64,000 bases of DNA from Paenibacillus riograndensis SBR5 (GTDB taxonomy: Bacteria; Bacillota; Bacilli; Paenibacillales; Paenibacillaceae). The position numbers were made by a program, and so were the translations under genes. This document shows, piece by piece, positions 35,125 through 44,829 of this stretch. Within the stretch, counting starts at the first letter, position 1. Each line of letters opens with the position of its first letter. The notes below the pieces were generated by a model. The model saw only the letters and a list, made by a program, of their open reading frames with translations. It was not told the DNA's origin and searched no databases. The stretch spans positions 2,247,001 through 2,311,000 of the forward strand of contig NZ_LN831776.1 in the NCBI RefSeq assembly GCF_000981585.1, read 5' to 3'.

Positions 35125-36078
35125 CTATTCCGCGCTGGTTGGAGTGGGGCCGGAGACGTCTTCGACCTCGTGAACATCGTAGAGCACACGGGCCAGCAGG
35201 TCCTGGCTGTAATTGCCGAAATGCTTGCCGTATATGGTCAGTCCGCGTTTGTTGACCGGCTTGTCGGTGACGGCAATGCGGAAGGTCAGCTCGCTTTTGT
35301 AATCCAGCTTGATATCGTCCAGCGTAATATCCGAGATGCGGCAGCCGTCGATGAAGCTTCCTTCATTGTTGATGCGGATCAGCTTAAGCATGCCGTACTG
35401 GTTCAGGTGGGGGGGCCACCAGTCGGGGTTGAAGGTGCCGCGGGCAGCGCCGAAATCGCCGGGACTGGTCCAAAAGCCAATTTCGATACCGTTCACATAA
35501 AAATACAAATCCGAAGGATAATTGTCGCTGAATCCCGGAGCCTCCGATCCAATCTCCATGGAGAACTGAATTTCGCGGAAGGTCTGATTTGCCTTCAGGT
35601 AGTTCGGAATCCGGTATTCCAAAAAGCCTTCAGCCATCCAGATGATTTCGGAATCAATCCGCTGGGGATCGGCGAAATAGCGCGGTTCATCAAAGTCGCC
35701 AATGATACTGTCCTTAGTAGCCAGTCCGCAAGTCGGCACTGCGTGATAGTTGCTGTAATGCCCAACCTGGATTTCGACCTCGTACAGATTGTCAGTCTCC
35801 TTACTCCGCAGGTCCACCATCAGCTTATCTTTATTCAAATAGCACACCTTCTGGATGCCATGCTTGCCTACGGAAGTATTAATCTCGATCAGGCCGCTTT
35901 CCTCCAGCTTCTTGATGTGCATGGTGATGGCTCCATTGCTGAGATTCAGCTTCTTGGCAATTTCATTGAGATTGAGGGCCTGATTGGTGGCGAGCAGCTC
36001 CAGAATTTGAATCCGGATCTCGGAGCTGAGCGCTTTGAAGATATCGATCCCGCTCATTAGATCTTTAATATAAATCAT
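35125..36078 (-). CDS. ArsR-like winged-helix regulator with C-terminal beta-rich domain
   Basis: A 317-aa predicted regulator. Residues about 10-80 form a winged helix (IFKALSSEIRIQILELLATN, then LNEIAKKLNLSNGAITMHIKKLEESG). The rest, about 220 residues, is beta-rich with many aromatic residues (DLYFYVNGIEIGFWTSPGDFG, FNPDWWPPHLNQ), which suggests a sugar-binding jelly-roll-like sensor; the closest group I recall is COG4189. It is divergent from the arabinoside importer operon with 425 bp between, so it probably controls that operon. No metal-binding Cys of the ArsR sensor type is visible. Confidence 0.82.
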   Translation of the reverse strand: MIYIKDLMSGIDIFKALSSEIRIQILELLATNQALNLNEIAKKLNLSNGAITMHIKKLEESGLIEINTSVGKHGIQKVCYLNKDKLMVDLRSKETDNLYEVEIQVGHYSNYHAVPTCGLATKDSIIGDFDEPRYFADPQRIDSEIIWMAEGFLEYRIPNYLKANQTFREIQFSMEIGSEAPGFSDNYPSDLYFYVNGIEIGFWTSPGDFGAARGTFNPDWWPPHLNQYGMLKLIRINNEGSFIDGCRISDITLDDIKLDYKSELTFRIAVTDKPVNKRGLTIYGKHFGNYSQDLLARVLYDVHEVEDVSGPTPTSAE

Positions 36079-36503
36079 GGTTAAGTACCTTCTTCCGCTA
36101 ACGTCATTATCGAAACTATTTTATAAAATTATAAACTAATCAGGTTAAAAAGGGAAGTATTCTCCATTTTTTTGTCTAATAATTTAAAAATTAATTATAT
36201 TTCAAACAAAAACTCACTTTTGGTTCAATATAAAATAAATATAAATGAGGAATTACGCGCAAAATTAGCGGTTTATTCTTTTATTAAGCTTATTTTTTGA
36301 TTTTATTTTGTATAAATATAAATAGGTTTAGATATTATTGTTTACAAGGTGTCCTTTGTATGCTATTTTATACCTGTAAGCGAATACATTCAAATGTTTT
36401 TTAATTATTTAATGAATGTGTGAAAGAAGGCGTCTGAGTTAATTGTTTGCAAAAACATTTTTGTAGATGATTCACTAAAATTATTTCATTAGGAGGAGAA
36501 AGT
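36079..36503. other. AT-rich divergent control region
   Basis: 425 bp, very AT-rich, between the divergent regulator and the sugar importer. No gene is supported. Apart from the cre site at 36375 I find no convincing -35/-10 pair that stands out from the AT background. The importer ribosome site AGGAGGAG lies at its right end. Confidence 0.6.
36375..36388 (+). promoter_or_regulatory. Candidate cre (CcpA) site upstream of the arabinoside operon
   Basis: TGTAAGCGAATACA fits the catabolite-responsive element pattern TGNAANCGNWNNCW at every defined position. It lies about 115 bases before the binding-protein start, so glucose repression of the operon is expected. Confidence 0.65.
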
Positions 36504-37748
36504 GTGAAGAAAAAATGGGGGTTTTCAGTATTAGTACTTGTTCTAATGTTATCAACGTTATTAGCGGGATGCGGGGAAGACAACTCCAAGACGATTACAT
36601 TCTGGACTCCGCTAACCGGTGATGACGGTGCCTATATGGACCAGCTTGTTAAGGATTACAATGCCACTAACCCGGAAATTAAGGTAAAGCATGTCATCAC
36701 CTCTGATATGTACACCAAGCTCTCCACAGTGCTGAACTCGGGCAAAGGTGTTCCGGACTTGACTATTATTCATGCTGACCGTGTTCCGGGCTATGTCAAG
36801 CAGGGGGTGCTTGAGCCGATGACGGCAGTAACCGCCGCCCAGCCTGAGATCAAACAGGAAAATTATCTGCCGCAAGCCTGGTCAACAGGCACGATTGACG
36901 GCACTCAATATACAGTACCTCTCGATATCCACAGTAATGTTATGTATTACAACAAGGATTTGCTTAAGAAATACAATGCGGAATCCTTCCTCGACGATAA
37001 TGTGGTAACGATTGATGAAATGCTCTCTCTGCAAGGAAAGCTGGATGAAGGAGATTATGTTGTTAATGATGCGCTGCTGGGCTGGGTCATTCTTGCTCAG
37101 ATTCAGGACCTTGGCGGAGATATCCAGGAGAATGGCAAGCCTGCCGTGAATACTCCGGTGATGAAGCAGGCATTTGAGAATGTAAAAAAGATCAACGACG
37201 CGGGCTTGATGACGCCGTTCGGCGAAGACGGATACCTGATGTTCCAATCCGGGAACGTATTGTTCTCTACGGACGGGACCTGGAGTTCTACGGCACATGC
37301 CGGGGTGGAAGGTTTGAATTTCGGAGTAACCAATGTATATTCGCCTACTGCGGATAAGTTCACCAACAGATCGTCCTCGCACCTGTTCTCGATGATGAAG
37401 AATAAAGACAGATCCGAAGAAAAGGTCGCGGGCATCGGCAATTTCCTGGAGTTCATCCGCGAGAATTCCATCGAGTGGGCTAAAGCGGGACAGATCGTAG
37501 CCAGTAAGCAGGTCAATGAAAGTCCTGATTTCAAAAATTATATCCAATCCTTCTTCACCTCCAATGAAAAAGAAGTTGAATCCCTTTACATTTACACTTA
37601 CGAATATTATCCGTATATTGCGGAAGCCGTAGATACGTATTGCGGGGATATTGTACGCGGCAATGTGGATATTGATGAAACCCTCCAGACGATGCAGAAA
37701 TTTGTGGAGGATAAAATCGCCGAAGGAACGGGCGGAGCAGCGAAGTAA
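36504..37748 (+). CDS. Sugar ABC transporter substrate-binding lipoprotein
   Basis: Extracellular binding protein, 414 aa, family 1 solute-binding fold. The signal sequence ends with lipobox LLAGC (Cys23), so it is lipid-anchored. The opening TITFWTPLTGDDGAYMDQLVKDYN and the later TDGTWSSTAHAGV-type segments are typical of oligosaccharide binders. It starts with GTG behind AGGAGGAG. With two permeases and GH51 and GH43 enzymes next to it, the ligand is most likely an arabino-oligosaccharide. No ATPase is encoded here; such importers usually share an MsmX-type ATPase from elsewhere. Confidence 0.93.
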   Translation: MKKKWGFSVLVLVLMLSTLLAGCGEDNSKTITFWTPLTGDDGAYMDQLVKDYNATNPEIKVKHVITSDMYTKLSTVLNSGKGVPDLTIIHADRVPGYVKQGVLEPMTAVTAAQPEIKQENYLPQAWSTGTIDGTQYTVPLDIHSNVMYYNKDLLKKYNAESFLDDNVVTIDEMLSLQGKLDEGDYVVNDALLGWVILAQIQDLGGDIQENGKPAVNTPVMKQAFENVKKINDAGLMTPFGEDGYLMFQSGNVLFSTDGTWSSTAHAGVEGLNFGVTNVYSPTADKFTNRSSSHLFSMMKNKDRSEEKVAGIGNFLEFIRENSIEWAKAGQIVASKQVNESPDFKNYIQSFFTSNEKEVESLYIYTYEYYPYIAEAVDTYCGDIVRGNVDIDETLQTMQKFVEDKIAEGTGGAAK

Positions 37749-37822
37749 ACGAAAAGCGGAAATGATTGCATGGAGCAATGGACCGCCATCCGGAGCATTG
37801 CTTCATGCCAAAGGAGAAAAGA

Positions 37823-38707
37823 ATGCCTATGAAAAAGAAACTGAATCTCGCGCCTGCTTTCTTTGTAGGTCCACATGTCATTTTATTTGCCGTTTTCATC
37901 CTGCTGCCAACCTTTTACGGAATTTATGCTTCCTTCACCAAATGGAATCTGATGAACGAGCCGGTCTGGGTGGGCCTCGACAACTATAAAACCATCCTTT
38001 TTGACAGCGGCTCTACCTTCCACACGCAATTCAACAACGGGCTTAAAAATACATTTATTTTTGTTCTGCTCAGTGTCCCGCTGTTAATCGTGATTCCGCT
38101 GCTTGTTGCAGTAGCACTTGAACACAAAAAAGTCAAAGGGAAAAGCCTGATCCAGTCCATTATTTACGTTCCGGGCCTGATTTCCATATCTGCGGGAGCA
38201 TTGATCTGGCTTCTGCTGTTCAACAAGCAGCTTGGGATGGCCGGCAATGTTTTTGGATCGGATGTTTCCTGGCCGGCTAACCAGCCGTATGCCTGGATAC
38301 TCATTATTATCATCACGATCTGGGGGGGAGTCGGCGGCAACATGATTATTTACCGTGCCTCCATAAGCGGCGTATCGCAGGATTTGTATGAATCGGCAGA
38401 GATGGACGGAGCCGGAACGATACGCAGATTTACGAGCATTACGCTGCCCTCCATCCGTTTCCCGCTGATTTACACTTTTGTCATGACCACAGCAGGGGCC
38501 TTCAATGTATTCGGCCAGCCGTTGATGATGACAGACGGGGGACCGCGCCAGAGTACGCATGTGCTTATGATGTATATCCGCCAGTTGGCGTTCGGCAATG
38601 GAGAGTCCATTGCGGGTATGGCGTCCGCTATGGCAGTGTTGCTGGGACTGGTCATACTGGTCATCTCGGCTCTGCAATATTACGTCATGAACCGGAATGC
38701 GGCTTAA
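37823..38707 (+). CDS. Sugar ABC transporter permease (MalF type)
   Basis: A 294-aa permease with six transmembrane helices. The EAA loop, which contacts the ATPase, reads YESAEMDGAGTIRRFTSITLP. AAGGAG precedes ATG at 37823; the frame extends upstream to 37766 without a ribosome site. It pairs with the MalG-type permease that follows, and both serve the lipoprotein before it. Confidence 0.93.
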   Translation: MPMKKKLNLAPAFFVGPHVILFAVFILLPTFYGIYASFTKWNLMNEPVWVGLDNYKTILFDSGSTFHTQFNNGLKNTFIFVLLSVPLLIVIPLLVAVALEHKKVKGKSLIQSIIYVPGLISISAGALIWLLLFNKQLGMAGNVFGSDVSWPANQPYAWILIIIITIWGGVGGNMIIYRASISGVSQDLYESAEMDGAGTIRRFTSITLPSIRFPLIYTFVMTTAGAFNVFGQPLMMTDGGPRQSTHVLMMYIRQLAFGNGESIAGMASAMAVLLGLVILVISALQYYVMNRNAA

Positions 38708-38761
38708 TGTTCGGCAGGGCAAGGAACCAGTAATGGAAATTGAAAAGGCAGGTGTACCCGT

Positions 38762-39676
38762 ATGTCCAATCAGGTGGCGCAGCAATATGATAAACGCCCC
38801 CGCTTCAAAGAGCAGGGCACAGTAAAAAGTAAAAGCCCGGGAATCAGCATCTCAAAGTATATCTCTTATCTGTTTTTGATCGTGCTTTGTATCATTTGGA
38901 TCATTCCGGTGGTCTTTGGCATCACGACGTCCTTCCGTTCCCAGTCTGAGGTGGTTTCCTCCGGGTTCAGATTATTCCCAAAGGAATGGATCTTTGACAA
39001 CTATGTCGCGATTTTGGAGAATACCTCTACCGCACCGATTCTGCGGTGGCTCATGAATTCACTGTTTATTGCCTCCATGCATACCCTTCTGGTGGTTGTG
39101 GTCATCTCCATTACCGGCTATGGCTACTCACGGATGAAATTTAAAGGCAGAGATACGCTCTTTTTTACGTTGCTCGGCATCTCATTTTTTCCCGGCGTGG
39201 TGAATTTGATTCCCTCATACAAAATTATAGACGCACTGGGCTGGGTCAACACCTCCTGGGCCATGATTATCCCGGGACTGGCGGGCATGGGCAATATCTT
39301 CCTGGTCCGGCAGTTCATGAACGGAATCCCGAAGGACCTGGATGAATCGGCTCACGTGGACGGTGCGGGTCATTTCCGGATTTATTTCTCGATCATTCTG
39401 CCGCTGATCAAGCCGGTATTGATTGTATGCGCCTTATTTTCCTTCACCGGATCATGGAATGACTTCCTCTGGCCTGTAATTGTGTTTACAGATGTGGACA
39501 AAATGCCGGTTACAGCAGGGTTATTGCTGCTTCAAGATATCTATGGAAATTACCGTATGATTGGTCAGCTGATGGGTTCAGCGGTTCTGGCGATTATTCC
39601 AACCCTGCTGTTGTTTCTGTTCGCGCAGAAGTACTTTGTCCAATCCATCAATCTGAATTCAGGCATTAAGGGTTAA
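38762..39676 (+). CDS. Sugar ABC transporter permease (MalG type)
   Basis: A 304-aa partner permease with six helices and the EAA loop [22 protein letters not shown]. The N-terminal 35 residues are polar and cytosolic. It lies 54 bp after the first permease and 31 bp before the arabinofuranosidase gene, in one operon. Confidence 0.93.
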   Translation: MSNQVAQQYDKRPRFKEQGTVKSKSPGISISKYISYLFLIVLCIIWIIPVVFGITTSFRSQSEVVSSGFRLFPKEWIFDNYVAILENTSTAPILRWLMNSLFIASMHTLLVVVVISITGYGYSRMKFKGRDTLFFTLLGISFFPGVVNLIPSYKIIDALGWVNTSWAMIIPGLAGMGNIFLVRQFMNGIPKDLDESAHVDGAGHFRIYFSIILPLIKPVLIVCALFSFTGSWNDFLWPVIVFTDVDKMPVTAGLLLLQDIYGNYRMIGQLMGSAVLAIIPTLLLFLFAQKYFVQSINLNSGIKG

Positions 39677-39707
39677 AAAAATAGAGACAGCCAAGGAGAG
39701 AGAAACG

Positions 39708-41186
39708 ATGACTACAAAAGCTAGAATCCTGTCGGATATGCCAAAAAGTAAAATTAATAAAAATATTTACGGCCACTTTGCCGAGCATCTCGGCAGATGT
39801 ATTTACGAGGGCATTTGGGTAGGCGAGGATTCGCCTATTCCCAATACGGGCGGTATCCGTAACGACGTGATTGCTGCGCTGCGCAAGCTCGATATTCCCG
39901 TGCTGCGCTGGCCGGGCGGCTGTTTCGCCGATGAGTATCACTGGAAGGACGGTATCGGCCTTCCAGAAACCCGCAAGCGGATGATCAACACCCACTGGGG
40001 CGGGGTCGTCGAGAACAACCACTTCGGCACACATGAGTTCTTCCGGCTCTGCGAGCTGCTGGAATGTGAACCGTATATTTGCGGCAATGTAGGCAGCGGT
40101 ACCGTGCAGGAGATGTCCGAATGGGTGGAATATATGACCTTTGACGGTGAATCCCCGATGGCGGGATTGCGGGCTGAGAATGGGCGCGAGCAGCCTTGGG
40201 CGCTGAAGTATTTTGGCGTCGGGAATGAGAACTGGGGCTGCGGAGGCAACATGCGTCCGGAATATTATGCGGACCTGTACCGCCGCTACCAGACCTATGC
40301 GCGCAATTACGGGGACAACAAGCTCTACAAAATCGCCGGGGGCGCCAATGTGGACGACTATAACTGGACGGAAGTGCTGATGCGGGAAGCCGGACAGTAC
40401 ATGGATGGTCTCAGTCTGCATTCCTATACGATTCCCGGCAGCTGGGAAGAAAAACGTTTTGCACTTGGCTTCGACAACGGCGAATGGTTCGAGACCATGA
40501 AGAAATCACTCTATATGGATGAGCTGATTACCCGTCATTCCAATATCATGGACAAGTATGATCCGGAGCAGCGGGTAGGATTGATTATAGATGAATGGGG
40601 AACCTGGTTCCTCAGCGAGCCGGGGACGAATCCGGGTTTCCTGTATCAGCAGAATACACTGCGCGATGCATTGGTGGCAGGGATTCACCTGAATATTTTC
40701 CAGAACCACAGCAAACGGGTACAAATGGCCAATATCGCGCAAATGGTCAATGTCTTGCAGGCGCTTATCTTAACCGAAGGCGACAAGCTGCTGCTTACCC
40801 CTACTTACCATGTCTTTGACATGTATAAAGTGCATCAGGATAACGAGCTGCTTGAGGTGGTTATGGAGAGTCCGGTGTACAGCATGGGCAGGGAGTCCAT
40901 TCCCCAGCTTAGCGTGTCTGCATCCCGGGATGAAGCCGGCAGGGTGTACATTTCCCTGTGCAATTTGAGCCACGAGGACAGCGCTGGCCTCCGCATTGAA
41001 CTTGCCGGAACTTCGGCTGGAACAGTGGCCGGGCAGATCCTGACCCATTCCGATCTGAATGCGCACAATACCTTCGAAGCTCCGGCAACCGTTGCTCCGG
41101 CTATTTTCGAAGGGGCTTCGCTGAAGAACGGGGTGCTGGACTGTCAGCTTCCTCCGGCATCCGTAGTTGTCCTGACCCTAGAATAA
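39708..41186 (+). CDS. abfA: Alpha-L-arabinofuranosidase, GH51
   Basis: Releases terminal L-arabinose from arabinan or arabinoxylan fragments inside the cell. The 492-aa protein is full length: a barrel with acid/base Glu174 in GVGNENWG and nucleophile Glu296 in IIDEWGTW, followed by a C-terminal beta domain. No signal peptide is present, so it works on imported oligosaccharides, matching the importer just upstream. GGAGAGAG precedes the ATG. Confidence 0.95.
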   Translation: MTTKARILSDMPKSKINKNIYGHFAEHLGRCIYEGIWVGEDSPIPNTGGIRNDVIAALRKLDIPVLRWPGGCFADEYHWKDGIGLPETRKRMINTHWGGVVENNHFGTHEFFRLCELLECEPYICGNVGSGTVQEMSEWVEYMTFDGESPMAGLRAENGREQPWALKYFGVGNENWGCGGNMRPEYYADLYRRYQTYARNYGDNKLYKIAGGANVDDYNWTEVLMREAGQYMDGLSLHSYTIPGSWEEKRFALGFDNGEWFETMKKSLYMDELITRHSNIMDKYDPEQRVGLIIDEWGTWFLSEPGTNPGFLYQQNTLRDALVAGIHLNIFQNHSKRVQMANIAQMVNVLQALILTEGDKLLLTPTYHVFDMYKVHQDNELLEVVMESPVYSMGRESIPQLSVSASRDEAGRVYISLCNLSHEDSAGLRIELAGTSAGTVAGQILTHSDLNAHNTFEAPATVAPAIFEGASLKNGVLDCQLPPASVVVLTLE

Positions 41187-41192
41187 GAGAAA

Positions 41193-41375
41193 TATATAAG
41201 ATGAACTTGGAAAATTCATAAAAGGGAAGAAGTGCGGAGGGGAAGTTTGGATACTTACAGAGCGGTAGCGTCCGCCTGAAAGCTTTCCGTAGGAAAGCTC
41301 GCTTCGGAAGCATAATCAGTCACCGGATTTCAACCGCTAAAGGCGGTTCCAATCAAGAAATGTTCATCTTATATA
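41193..41375. repeat. MITE-like element with 14-bp perfect terminal inverted repeats
   Basis: TATATAAGATGAAC (41193-41206) is exactly inverted at 41362-41375. Inside are two more hairpins: AGCTTTCC gta GGAAAGCT and AACCGC with GCGGTT. It sits between abfA and the GH43 gene, within the operon, and codes for nothing. No target-site duplication was found. Confidence 0.8.
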
Positions 41376-41394
41376 GATAAAAGGAGAAACCATT

Positions 41395-42357
41395 ATGAGC
41401 AGGAAAAAAGAATACAGCAATCCGCTTGTGGAACAGCGTGCGGACCCGTGGGTCTATAAACATACGGATGGCTATTATTACTTCACAGCTTCGGTGCCCG
41501 AATATGACCGGATCGAAGTGCGCAGGGCTGCAACCATTGAAGGACTAAGAGGCGCCGAACCTGTCGTCGCCTGGCGCAAATATGAGACGGGGCCGCTCAG
41601 CGCCAATATCTGGGCGCCCGAAATCCATTATATTCACGGGAAATGGTACATTTACTTCGCGGCGGCCCGGACTACGGAGACGAAGGAGGGGCTGTTCGAT
41701 CACCGCATGTATGCGCTGGAGAACGAATCGGCGAATCCGCTGGAGGGCCGCTGGGTGGAGAAAGGCCAGGTAAAGACGGCCTGGGAGTCATTTGCTCTCG
41801 ACGCCACGGCCTTCCAGCACAAGGGAGTGCTCTATTATGTATGGGCGCAGAAGGACCCGGATATTCCGGGGAACTCCAACCTGTACATTTCAGAGATGGA
41901 GAACCCGTGGACCCTGACCGGCCCGCAGACGATGATCGCCAAGCCGGAGCATCCCTGGGAAATCATCGGCTTCAGCGTTAACGAAGGCGCAGCGGTGCTT
42001 AAGCGGAACGGCAAAATCTTCATGAGCTTCTCAGCCAGTGCGACCGACCATAATTACTGCATGGGGCTGCTGACGGCAGACGAGGACAGCGATCTGCTGG
42101 ATGCCGCTTCCTGGAGCAAGCACCCTGAGCCGGTATTCCAGACGAGTGAAGCGAACGGACAATTTGGTCCGGGGCACAACAGCTTCACAGTTAACGAAAA
42201 CGGGGAAGATGTGCTGATCTACCATTGCCGCAATTACAAGGAAATTACCGGTGATCCGCTCTACGACCCGAACCGCCACACCCGCGCCCAGGTGCTGGAG
42301 TGGAATGAGGACGGCACGCCTAACTTCGGCGTGCCGGTGAAGGACGGCAGGGAGTAA
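41395..42357 (+). CDS. Glycoside hydrolase family 43 (arabinan-active)
   Basis: A 320-aa five-bladed propeller enzyme. The GH43 acidic triad is visible: Asp17 in RADPWV, Asp136 in ALDATAF and Glu197 in SVNEGAAV. The GxWAPEIHYI segment (about 72-80) is also typical. No signal peptide, so it probably cleaves imported arabino- or xylo-oligosaccharides with abfA. AAAAGGAGAAA precedes the ATG. Its last codons belong to the first copy of a 34-bp tandem repeat. Confidence 0.92.
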   Translation: MSRKKEYSNPLVEQRADPWVYKHTDGYYYFTASVPEYDRIEVRRAATIEGLRGAEPVVAWRKYETGPLSANIWAPEIHYIHGKWYIYFAAARTTETKEGLFDHRMYALENESANPLEGRWVEKGQVKTAWESFALDATAFQHKGVLYYVWAQKDPDIPGNSNLYISEMENPWTLTGPQTMIAKPEHPWEIIGFSVNEGAAVLKRNGKIFMSFSASATDHNYCMGLLTADEDSDLLDAASWSKHPEPVFQTSEANGQFGPGHNSFTVNENGEDVLIYHCRNYKEITGDPLYDPNRHTRAQVLEWNEDGTPNFGVPVKDGRE

Positions 42358-42426
42358 GTTCGGCGTGCTGGTGAAGGATAGCAGGGAGTAAGTTCGGCGT
42401 GCTGGTGAAGGATGGCAGGGAGTAAG
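42325..42426. repeat. Tandem repeat, three 34-bp units, overlapping the GH43 stop
   Basis: Units at 42325, 42359 and 42393 begin TTCGGCGTGCYGGTGAAGGA and include GGGAGTAAG. The first unit encodes the last 11 codons and the stop of the GH43 gene; the next two are noncoding duplicates. Confidence 0.9.
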
Positions 42427-42483
42427 ATTACCGGTTGCGGCCGCATCATTTTGCAAAATGAATAGCTAAACGGCTTATGATTA

Positions 42484-42525
42484 GTGTCCCGCCTTCCCTG
42501 ATAAGGGGAGCGGGACACTTTTTGC
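42484..42525 (+). terminator. Terminator of the arabinoside operon
   Basis: AGTGTCCCGC pairs with GCGGGACACT (42511-42520) followed by five T. Confidence 0.92.
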
Positions 42526-42561
42526 TTTGCTCCGGAGCAACCCTATCCTTTATGCGTATTG

Positions 42562-43080
42562 CTAAAGGAACTGGAAGCTGCTCCAATCCTCGGCGTATGG
42601 TTAAAGTAACTGAGGAGCAGCTTTAACCCTAAGCGTGTGGTAAAGTAACTGAGAAGGAGCTCTAACCCTGGCGTGTGGTAAAGTAACTGAGAAGGAGCTC
42701 TAACCCTGGCGTGTGGTAAAGTAACTGAGAAGGAGCTCTAACCCTGGCGTGTGGTCAAAGTAACTGAGGAGCAGCTTTAACCCTAAGCGTGTGGTTAAAG
42801 TAACTGAGAAGAAGCTCTAACCTTCGGCTTATGGCTAAAGTAACTGAGAAGGAGCTCTAACCCTGGCGTGTGGTTAAAGTAACTGAGAAGGAGCTCTAAC
42901 CCTGGCGTGTGGTAAAGTAACTGAGAAGGAGCTCTAACCCTAAGCGTGTGGTTAAAGTAACTGAGAAGAAGCTCTAACCTTCGGCTTATGGCTAAAGTAA
43001 CTGAGAAGGAGCTCTAACCCTGGCGTGTGGTTAAAGTAACTGAGAAGGAGCTCCAACCTTCGGCTTATGGCTAAAGTAAC
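42562..43080. repeat. Degenerate tandem array, about 12 units of 38-40 bp
   Basis: Units read TAAAGTAACTGAGAAGGAGC, then TCTAACCCTGGCGTGTGG, with two alternative tails (CCCTAAGCGTGTGG and CCTTCGGCTTATGG). I count twelve full units plus one diverged copy at the left. The order of tail types repeats as a block, so the array grew partly by duplicating multi-unit segments. No gene lies between 42358 and 43218. The array stops at the left end of the IS1182 element. Confidence 0.88.
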
Positions 43081-44752
43081 TGTATTTTGGAGACAATTTC
43101 ATAATTCAAAACCCTTGCTAGGATTGGTTTTTTTGAGCATAGAAAAGGGAGTACCTCCCCAAATCTCGAAGATATAGGTGACCAAACCAACATCCGAGAA
43201 TGAAAAGAGGTAATCCCCATGTATTCTATTCGGCAAGAAGAGCTGTTTTCCTTTGAGGATTTGTTGCTGATGCGACCGGAAGATAAATACAGTCAGATCT
43301 TTGAACACTTAAATCTCGCTCCGGTCTTGCACGCGCTTGGAAAAAAGAACAACCGTGGGCGGCCGGAAGAACTAAACGTACCCGCGATGATCTACTCGCT
43401 GCTCATCGCAAAAATGGAGGGCATCGAGTTTGTATCCGCGTTGGTCCGGCGACTTCGATTCAGCGAGGAATTTCGGGTGCAGTGCCGGTTCACCGGTTCC
43501 AACCGCATCCCGAGCGAAGCCTCGTACTCCCGTTTGATTCATGTGCTTGAGCAAACGGGCATGCTCGAGGACCTTCAGGATACTCTGGTGCTGTCCGCCC
43601 TGGAGGAAGAGTTCGTTACGGGTATGCATCTCGCTTTGGATTCCTCTATCGTTGAGGCTTGGGATAGCCTATTTAGCGAAGCTGCATCCAAACGCCGCGC
43701 GGCCCGCCGTGCTAAAAAGCCAAGTGATGCTCCGGTGGCTCAGCAGCTGCAGCTAGAACTCACCGAGCCCGAGTCCGAGCCTGTGGACGAGCGGCCCAAA
43801 AAACCCGTCTACCCGCCTGGACGTCCTTCTGCTGAAGAAAAGGAACGTCGGCGCAAGGAACGGGAAGCTTATGAAGAGAGCCTAGGACCGTTTGAGAAAA
43901 CCATTGAACAGATGCTGCCCTACACGTACGATGAATTGCTTGCAGCATTACCCCGGCATGCCGCGCGTTGTGACAAGAAAAATGCGAAAGGTAGACTTAC
44001 CAGTTATTACGGGTTCAAGGCAAATCTGCTGGTCGATGCGGACTGTCAGTATATTCTTAGTGGCTTATGGAGTTCGGCGAATTTGAATGACCAGCGCATG
44101 GCGGTTATCCTTCTCAAAGGCCTGCTCCTGAAGTTTCCTAGGTTAAACGTAAAGCATGTCTTGGGAGACAAAGGGTACGACAGCGCAGCCATCTACCAGT
44201 TGATTCATTCGTTAGGCGCCTATCCTACGATTCCAATGATTCACCACAAAGAGCCGCCCAAGGGAATGAACTCGGACTACAATCCCGTATGCTCACAGGG
44301 GCATACCTACCGCTACGACAGTTTTGATGCCAAGTACGAAACGCTGAAGTATACCCAGCCGAGCCAGTGCAAAGACTGTCCACTTTCCGGTTCCGGCTGC
44401 CAAAAGGTGTTTAAAATCCGCATACAAACGGATTTACGCAAGCACACCTATCCCGCAAGAGGTAGCGAGAGCTTTACAGAGCTGTACAAGAAGCGTACGG
44501 CAGTGGAGCGAGTTTTTGCATATCTTAAAGAGTATTTTGGCATGAAACGTACGCGTCACCGCGGCGTCCGGGCAAGAGTTGATTTCCAGCTCAGTACACT
44601 AGCTTACAATCTCAGCAAGTTTGCGCTAGACAAGTTAAACCAGCGGTTACGCAACTCCCAGCAAGTGGCCTGATTTTTTAAAAAATGACCTTAGATTTTG
44701 GCCGAGTCTTGCTATTCAGCAAACTGAATTATGAAATTGACTCCAAAGTGCA
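43081..44752 (+). mobile_element. IS1182-family insertion sequence
   Basis: TGTATTTTGGAGACAATTTC at 43081 and its inverse at 44725-44752 form 28-bp terminal inverted repeats with three mismatches (core TTTGGAG, CAATTTCATAATTCA). One intact transposase gene lies inside. No target duplication is obvious: the left flank is the tandem array, the right flank is different sequence. The exact ends are uncertain by about 5 bp. Confidence 0.85.
43219..44673 (+). CDS. IS1182-family transposase
   Basis: An intact 484-aa DDE transposase. The N-terminal part (FEHLNLAPVLHALG, GRPEELNVPAMIYSLLIAK) is the DUF772-type domain found in IS1182/IS5-like elements. Candidate catalytic residues are Asp141 (LALDSSIVEAWDS), Asp317 (LGDKGYDSA) and Glu430 (RTAVERVFAYLKEYFG). 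A charged insert lies at about 150-225. No frameshift is present, so the element may still be active. AGAGGTAA precedes the ATG. Confidence 0.93.
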   Translation: MYSIRQEELFSFEDLLLMRPEDKYSQIFEHLNLAPVLHALGKKNNRGRPEELNVPAMIYSLLIAKMEGIEFVSALVRRLRFSEEFRVQCRFTGSNRIPSEASYSRLIHVLEQTGMLEDLQDTLVLSALEEEFVTGMHLALDSSIVEAWDSLFSEAASKRRAARRAKKPSDAPVAQQLQLELTEPESEPVDERPKKPVYPPGRPSAEEKERRRKEREAYEESLGPFEKTIEQMLPYTYDELLAALPRHAARCDKKNAKGRLTSYYGFKANLLVDADCQYILSGLWSSANLNDQRMAVILLKGLLLKFPRLNVKHVLGDKGYDSAAIYQLIHSLGAYPTIPMIHHKEPPKGMNSDYNPVCSQGHTYRYDSFDAKYETLKYTQPSQCKDCPLSGSGCQKVFKIRIQTDLRKHTYPARGSESFTELYKKRTAVERVFAYLKEYFGMKRTRHRGVRARVDFQLSTLAYNLSKFALDKLNQRLRNSQQVA

Positions 44753-44829
44753 ATTAAAACCAGTTGGACTGCCAAAAGGCAGCTATTAACTGTACGAAGT
44801 GCAATTATTGCTGTAAAGCAAAGCAAAAC

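Noticed and set aside
35104..36060. 318-codon plus-strand frame opposite the winged-helix regulator
   Set aside because: The minus-strand product has a clear HTH, start and terminator; the plus-strand frame begins inside that terminator region.
42562..43080. CRISPR array
   Set aside because: Units run directly into each other with no unique spacers, and no cas genes are near. The same applies to the 52-bp repeats at 34491.
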